The notes beneath the pieces are model-generated. The model searched no databases and was not told where the DNA came from. It worked only from the letters and a program-made list of their open reading frames with translations. Shown one piece after another: positions 61,137 through 64,000 of a stretch of 64,000 bases of DNA; the first letter of the stretch is position 1, and each line of letters begins with the position of its first letter. This DNA is from Mesonia algae (GTDB lineage: Bacteria; Bacteroidota; Bacteroidia; Flavobacteriales; Flavobacteriaceae). A program made the position numbers and the translations under genes. The stretch spans positions 1-64,000 of the forward strand of contig NZ_QKYV01000002.1 of NCBI RefSeq assembly GCF_003253545.1, written 5' to 3'.

Positions 61137-62522
61137 ATGAAACAACAAACTATCCAAAAAGAGGTCTCTTTAAAAGGTGTAGGACTTCATACAGGAAAAG
61201 AGGTAAACTTAACTTTTAAGCCAGCTCCTGAAAATCATGGCTATGTTTTTAAAAGAATGGATTTAGAAGGTCATCCTTCTTTACCTGCTGAAGCAGCTTA
61301 TGTTGTAAATACACAACGAGGTACTTCTTTAGAGAAAAACGGAGTTCAAATACAAACCTCAGAACATGTATTAGCTGCTTGTGTAGGTCTAGAAATTGAT
61401 AACGTACTTATAGAGATGGATGCTAGTGAACCTCCTATTATGGATGGTTCTTCTAAATATTTTGTAGAAGCTTTAGAGCAAGCAGGAGTAAAAGAGCAAG
61501 AAAGTGAAAGAGAGATCTACGAGGTAAAAGAAATCACAAGTTATGTAGATGAAGAAACCGGGAGTGAAATTATGGTAGTTCCTGCTTGTGATTATGAAAT
61601 TACCACCATGGTAGATTTTGGCACTAAAGTATTAGGTACTCAAAATGCTAGCATTAAAAACCTTAAAGAGTTTAAAGAAGAAATAGCAGATTCAAGAACT
61701 TTTAGTTTCTTACATGAAATAGAAACCTTATTAGATCACGGCCTTATTCGAGGAGGAGATTTAAATAATGCTATAGTTTATGTGGACAAAGAATTGTCTC
61801 CAGAAACAATGGAAAAACTAAAGAAAGTTTTTGATAAAGATGAAATTTCAGTAAAATCTAATGGAATTTTAGATAACTTAACTCTTCATCACCCTAATGA
61901 AGCAGCGAGACATAAATTACTAGATATTATTGGTGATTTAGCTTTAATAGGAACAAGAATAAAAGGAAGAATTATTGCCAATAAGCCAGGACATAAAGTA
62001 AACACTGAGTTTGCAAAGAAAATGGCAAAAAAGATCAAAGCTGAAAAGCGAAATCAAGTTCCTCAAGTAGATTTGAATCAGGCTCCGTTAATGGATGTCA
62101 ATCAAATCATGAAAATGTTACCACATAGACAACCTATGTTGTTAATAGATAAGATTTTTGAACTAACAGATAATCACGTTTTGGGAACAAAAAATGTGAC
62201 TATGAATGAAGAGTTCTTTAAAGGTCACTTCCCAGGAGCTCCAGTTATGCCTGGTGTTCTTATTGTAGAAGCAATGGCCCAAACAGGTGGAATTCTTATT
62301 TTAAGTACCGTTCCAGATCCAGAAAATTACTTAACCTATTTTATGAAAATAGATAACGTTAAGTTTAAACAAAAAGTAGTTCCAGGAGATACTCTAATTT
62401 TTAGATGTCACTTAATTTCTCCAATTCGAAGAGGGATTTGTCATATGCAAGGTTATGCATATACTAATGGAAAATTATGTGCCGAAGCAGAGTTAATGGC
62501 ACAAATAGTAAAATCAAAATAA
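61137..62522 (+). CDS. Bifunctional LpxC deacetylase / FabZ dehydratase fusion
   Basis: 461 residues. LpxC part (1-300): VGLHTGKEVNL, SEHVLAACVGLEIDNV (zinc His), PPIMDGSSKYF, and HPNEAARHKLLDIIGDLAL (zinc His and Asp). FabZ part (about 320-461): KMLPHRQPMLLIDKI and FKGHFPGAPVMPGVLIVEAM with the catalytic His and Glu. The fusion couples the committed lipid A step to fatty acid elongation on ACP and is normal in Bacteroidota. Confidence 0.96.
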   Translation: MKQQTIQKEVSLKGVGLHTGKEVNLTFKPAPENHGYVFKRMDLEGHPSLPAEAAYVVNTQRGTSLEKNGVQIQTSEHVLAACVGLEIDNVLIEMDASEPPIMDGSSKYFVEALEQAGVKEQESEREIYEVKEITSYVDEETGSEIMVVPACDYEITTMVDFGTKVLGTQNASIKNLKEFKEEIADSRTFSFLHEIETLLDHGLIRGGDLNNAIVYVDKELSPETMEKLKKVFDKDEISVKSNGILDNLTLHHPNEAARHKLLDIIGDLALIGTRIKGRIIANKPGHKVNTEFAKKMAKKIKAEKRNQVPQVDLNQAPLMDVNQIMKMLPHRQPMLLIDKIFELTDNHVLGTKNVTMNEEFFKGHFPGAPVMPGVLIVEAMAQTGGILILSTVPDPENYLTYFMKIDNVKFKQKVVPGDTLIFRCHLISPIRRGICHMQGYAYTNGKLCAEAELMAQIVKSK

Positions 62523-62531
62523 TTTAATTTT

Positions 62532-63314
62532 ATGAACCAACCTTTGGCATATGTGCACCCAGGTGCAAAAATCGCAAAAAATGTTGTAATTGAGCCTTTT
62601 ACAACGATTCATAATAATGTAGTAATAGGAGAAGGAAGTTGGATTGGTTCTAACGTAACCATAATGGAAGGTGCTAGAATTGGTAAGAATGTTAGCATTT
62701 TTCCTGGAGCAGTAATTTCTGCAGTTCCACAAGATAAAAAGTTTAATGATGAAGATACGCTTACTATTATTGGAGACAACACTACTATAAGAGAGTGCGT
62801 TACCATTAATAGAGGAACTTCAGACCGTATGAAAACGGTTGTAGGAAACAATTGTTGGATTATGGCTTATTGTCATATTGCACACGATTGTATTGTAGGT
62901 GACAATTGTATTTTTTCTAATAACAGTACCCTTGCAGGACACATTAATGTAGGAGACTACGTTATTTTAGCGGGGATGACAGCAATACAGCAGTTTTGTA
63001 GTATTGGAAGCCACGCTTTTATAACGGGTGGTTCTTTAGTAAGAAAAGATGTACCTCCATTTGTAAAAGCAGCAAGAGAACCTTTATCATATGTAGGAAT
63101 TAACTCTATAGGCTTACGCCGAAGAGGTTTTACTACCGAAAAGATTAGAGAAGTTCAAGATATATATAGAATTTTATACCAAAAGAATTATAACAACTCT
63201 CAAGCAGTTACTATTATTGAAGCTGAAATGGAAGCTACACCAGAGAGAGATGATATTTTAGAGTTTATCAAAAACTCTCAGCGAGGAATTATGAAAGGTT
63301 ATTTTTCAAACTAA
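62532..63314 (+). CDS. lpxA: UDP-N-acetylglucosamine acyltransferase
   Basis: 260 residues. Hexapeptide repeats (IGEGSWIGSNVTIMEGARIG) are followed by HIAHDCIVGDNCIFSN with the catalytic His, QQFCSIGSHAFITGG, and the C-terminal helical bundle beginning GLRRRGFTTEKIREVQDIY. First step of lipid A synthesis, adding a 3-hydroxyacyl chain from ACP. It follows the fusion gene by 9 bases. Confidence 0.95.
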   Translation: MNQPLAYVHPGAKIAKNVVIEPFTTIHNNVVIGEGSWIGSNVTIMEGARIGKNVSIFPGAVISAVPQDKKFNDEDTLTIIGDNTTIRECVTINRGTSDRMKTVVGNNCWIMAYCHIAHDCIVGDNCIFSNNSTLAGHINVGDYVILAGMTAIQQFCSIGSHAFITGGSLVRKDVPPFVKAAREPLSYVGINSIGLRRRGFTTEKIREVQDIYRILYQKNYNNSQAVTIIEAEMEATPERDDILEFIKNSQRGIMKGYFSN

Positions 63315-63326
63315 AAACAAAACAGA

Positions 63327-63893
63327 ATGGCAACGACTAGCGATATTAGAAACGGATTGTGTATTAAATACAATCATGATATATATAAAATTATAGAGTT
63401 TTTACATGTTAAACCAGGAAAAGGTCCAGCATTTGTAAGAACGAAAATGAAAAGTGTTACTAACGGAAAAATTTTAGAAAACACTTTTTCTGCAGGTCAT
63501 AAAATTGAAGATGTTCGTGTAGAAACTCATAAATTTCAATTTTTATATAATGATGGAGAATTTTATCATTTTATGAATACTGAAGATTATACTCAAATTA
63601 GATTATTAGAGTCTGCTTTAGACACTCCTGGATTATTAAAAGAAGGGGAAGTGGTAACAGTAATTATCAATTCAGAAGATAATATGCCGCTTTCTGTAGA
63701 AATGCCACCAAGTGTAATTCTTGAAGTAACACACACAGAACCTGGTGTAAAAGGAAATACAGCAACGAATGCTACAAAACCTGCAACAGTAGAAACTGGT
63801 GCAGAGGTAAACGTTCCACTTTTTATAAATGAGGGAGATAAAATAAAGGTAGAAACCGATAAAGGAACTTACAAAGAACGTATCAAAGAGTAA
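63327..63893 (+). CDS. efp: Elongation factor P
   Basis: 188 residues, three beta-barrel domains. The tip loop reads HVKPGKGPAFVRTKMKSV, where the second Lys is the residue modified in many bacteria. YNDGEFYHFMNTEDYTQI and the C-terminal GDKIKVETDKGTYKERIKE match the family. It relieves ribosome stalling at polyproline. Its place inside the lipid A operon is a conserved Bacteroidota feature. Confidence 0.95.
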   Translation: MATTSDIRNGLCIKYNHDIYKIIEFLHVKPGKGPAFVRTKMKSVTNGKILENTFSAGHKIEDVRVETHKFQFLYNDGEFYHFMNTEDYTQIRLLESALDTPGLLKEGEVVTVIINSEDNMPLSVEMPPSVILEVTHTEPGVKGNTATNATKPATVETGAEVNVPLFINEGDKIKVETDKGTYKERIKE

Positions 63894-63899
63894 TTTGAG

Positions 63900-64000
63900 A
63901 TGAATTTCCCTCAACAACATACCCTTCAGCAAATTGCCACAATTATTCAGTCAGAGTTTGTAGGCGATAAAGATTTTCCTGTATGGGGAATGAATGAGAT
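63900..64000 (+). CDS. LpxD-like N-acyltransferase, second copy, N-terminal fragment
   Basis: Starts at ATG 63900, 6 bases after efp, and runs off the window with 33 codons visible. The visible part (NFPQQHTLQQIATIIQSEFVG and DKDFPVWGMNE) matches the N-terminal domain of LpxD-type proteins and corresponds to the second LpxD paralogue often found after efp in flavobacteria. No repeats are visible yet, so the call rests on the start and the context. Confidence 0.65.
   Translation, partial: MNFPQQHTLQQIATIIQSEFVGDKDFPVWGMNE

Overview
The window is AT-rich chromosomal DNA from a member of the Bacteroidota, almost certainly a marine-type Flavobacteriaceae. The supporting signs are a lipid A operon with an LpxC-FabZ fusion, the type IX secretion regulator PorX with two cargo proteins carrying C-terminal sorting domains, a ResB-CcsA fusion, TAnnTTTG -7 promoter boxes, little Shine-Dalgarno use, and many flavobacterial conserved hypotheticals.

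Region 1 (1-8270) is accessory DNA and the most interesting part. It is an integron-like cassette array. Small genes, all on the minus strand and mostly lipoproteins, membrane or exported proteins, are separated by six long imperfect palindromes. These fall into two classes, A (about 185-190 bp) and B (about 125 bp), in strict alternation. Every cassette has its own terminal inverted repeat (GTTnnn...nnnAAC), as expected if it once circularised through an attC-type hairpin. Mismatches in the stems compared are G.T on the plus strand, so the strand antisense to the cassette genes folds best, as in true integrons. A tyrosine recombinase (7028-8224) with all catalytic residues but without the IntI-specific insertion sits at the end, in the same direction as the cassettes. 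An IS110-family element (about 4921-6144) has inserted into the spacer of one repeat. Its leader looks like a bridge RNA whose guide segments match the repeat and the element's own ends. An inverted 70-bp duplication ends exactly at the IS boundary.

Region 2 (8390-23050) is core genome: a metallo-hydrolase lipoprotein; hutG-hutI of histidine degradation; a peroxiredoxin, thioredoxin and DUF6952 redox cluster; diacylglycerol kinase; ftsK-lolA-lptF/G-ribB; a nitroreductase; an LpxR-like outer-membrane protein; and a T9SS-sorted endonuclease I.

Region 3 (23160-39710) holds a RimK-like ATP-grasp, GCS2-like ligase and N-formylglutamate amidohydrolase-like operon that could make a peptide-type metabolite. 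It continues with a pseudouridine synthase, a HerA-like ATPase, a secreted reprolysin-type protease, a DUF2911 protein, a PIG-L deacetylase/35-aa membrane protein/sodium symporter operon, and an MscS-Maf-UbiA-KdsC-DUF2520 run.

Region 4 (39820-64000) carries ResB-CcsA, a PAS histidine kinase, fumC, a TonB-dependent receptor, arsC, prfB with an intact programmed frameshift, threonine aldolase, a peroxiredoxin-like gene, alanine dehydrogenase, an overlapping small lipoprotein gene, tsaE, porX, and the HD phosphohydrolase-lpxD-lpxC/fabZ-lpxA-efp-second lpxD-like operon that runs off the right edge. I saw no rRNA, tRNA or CRISPR array.
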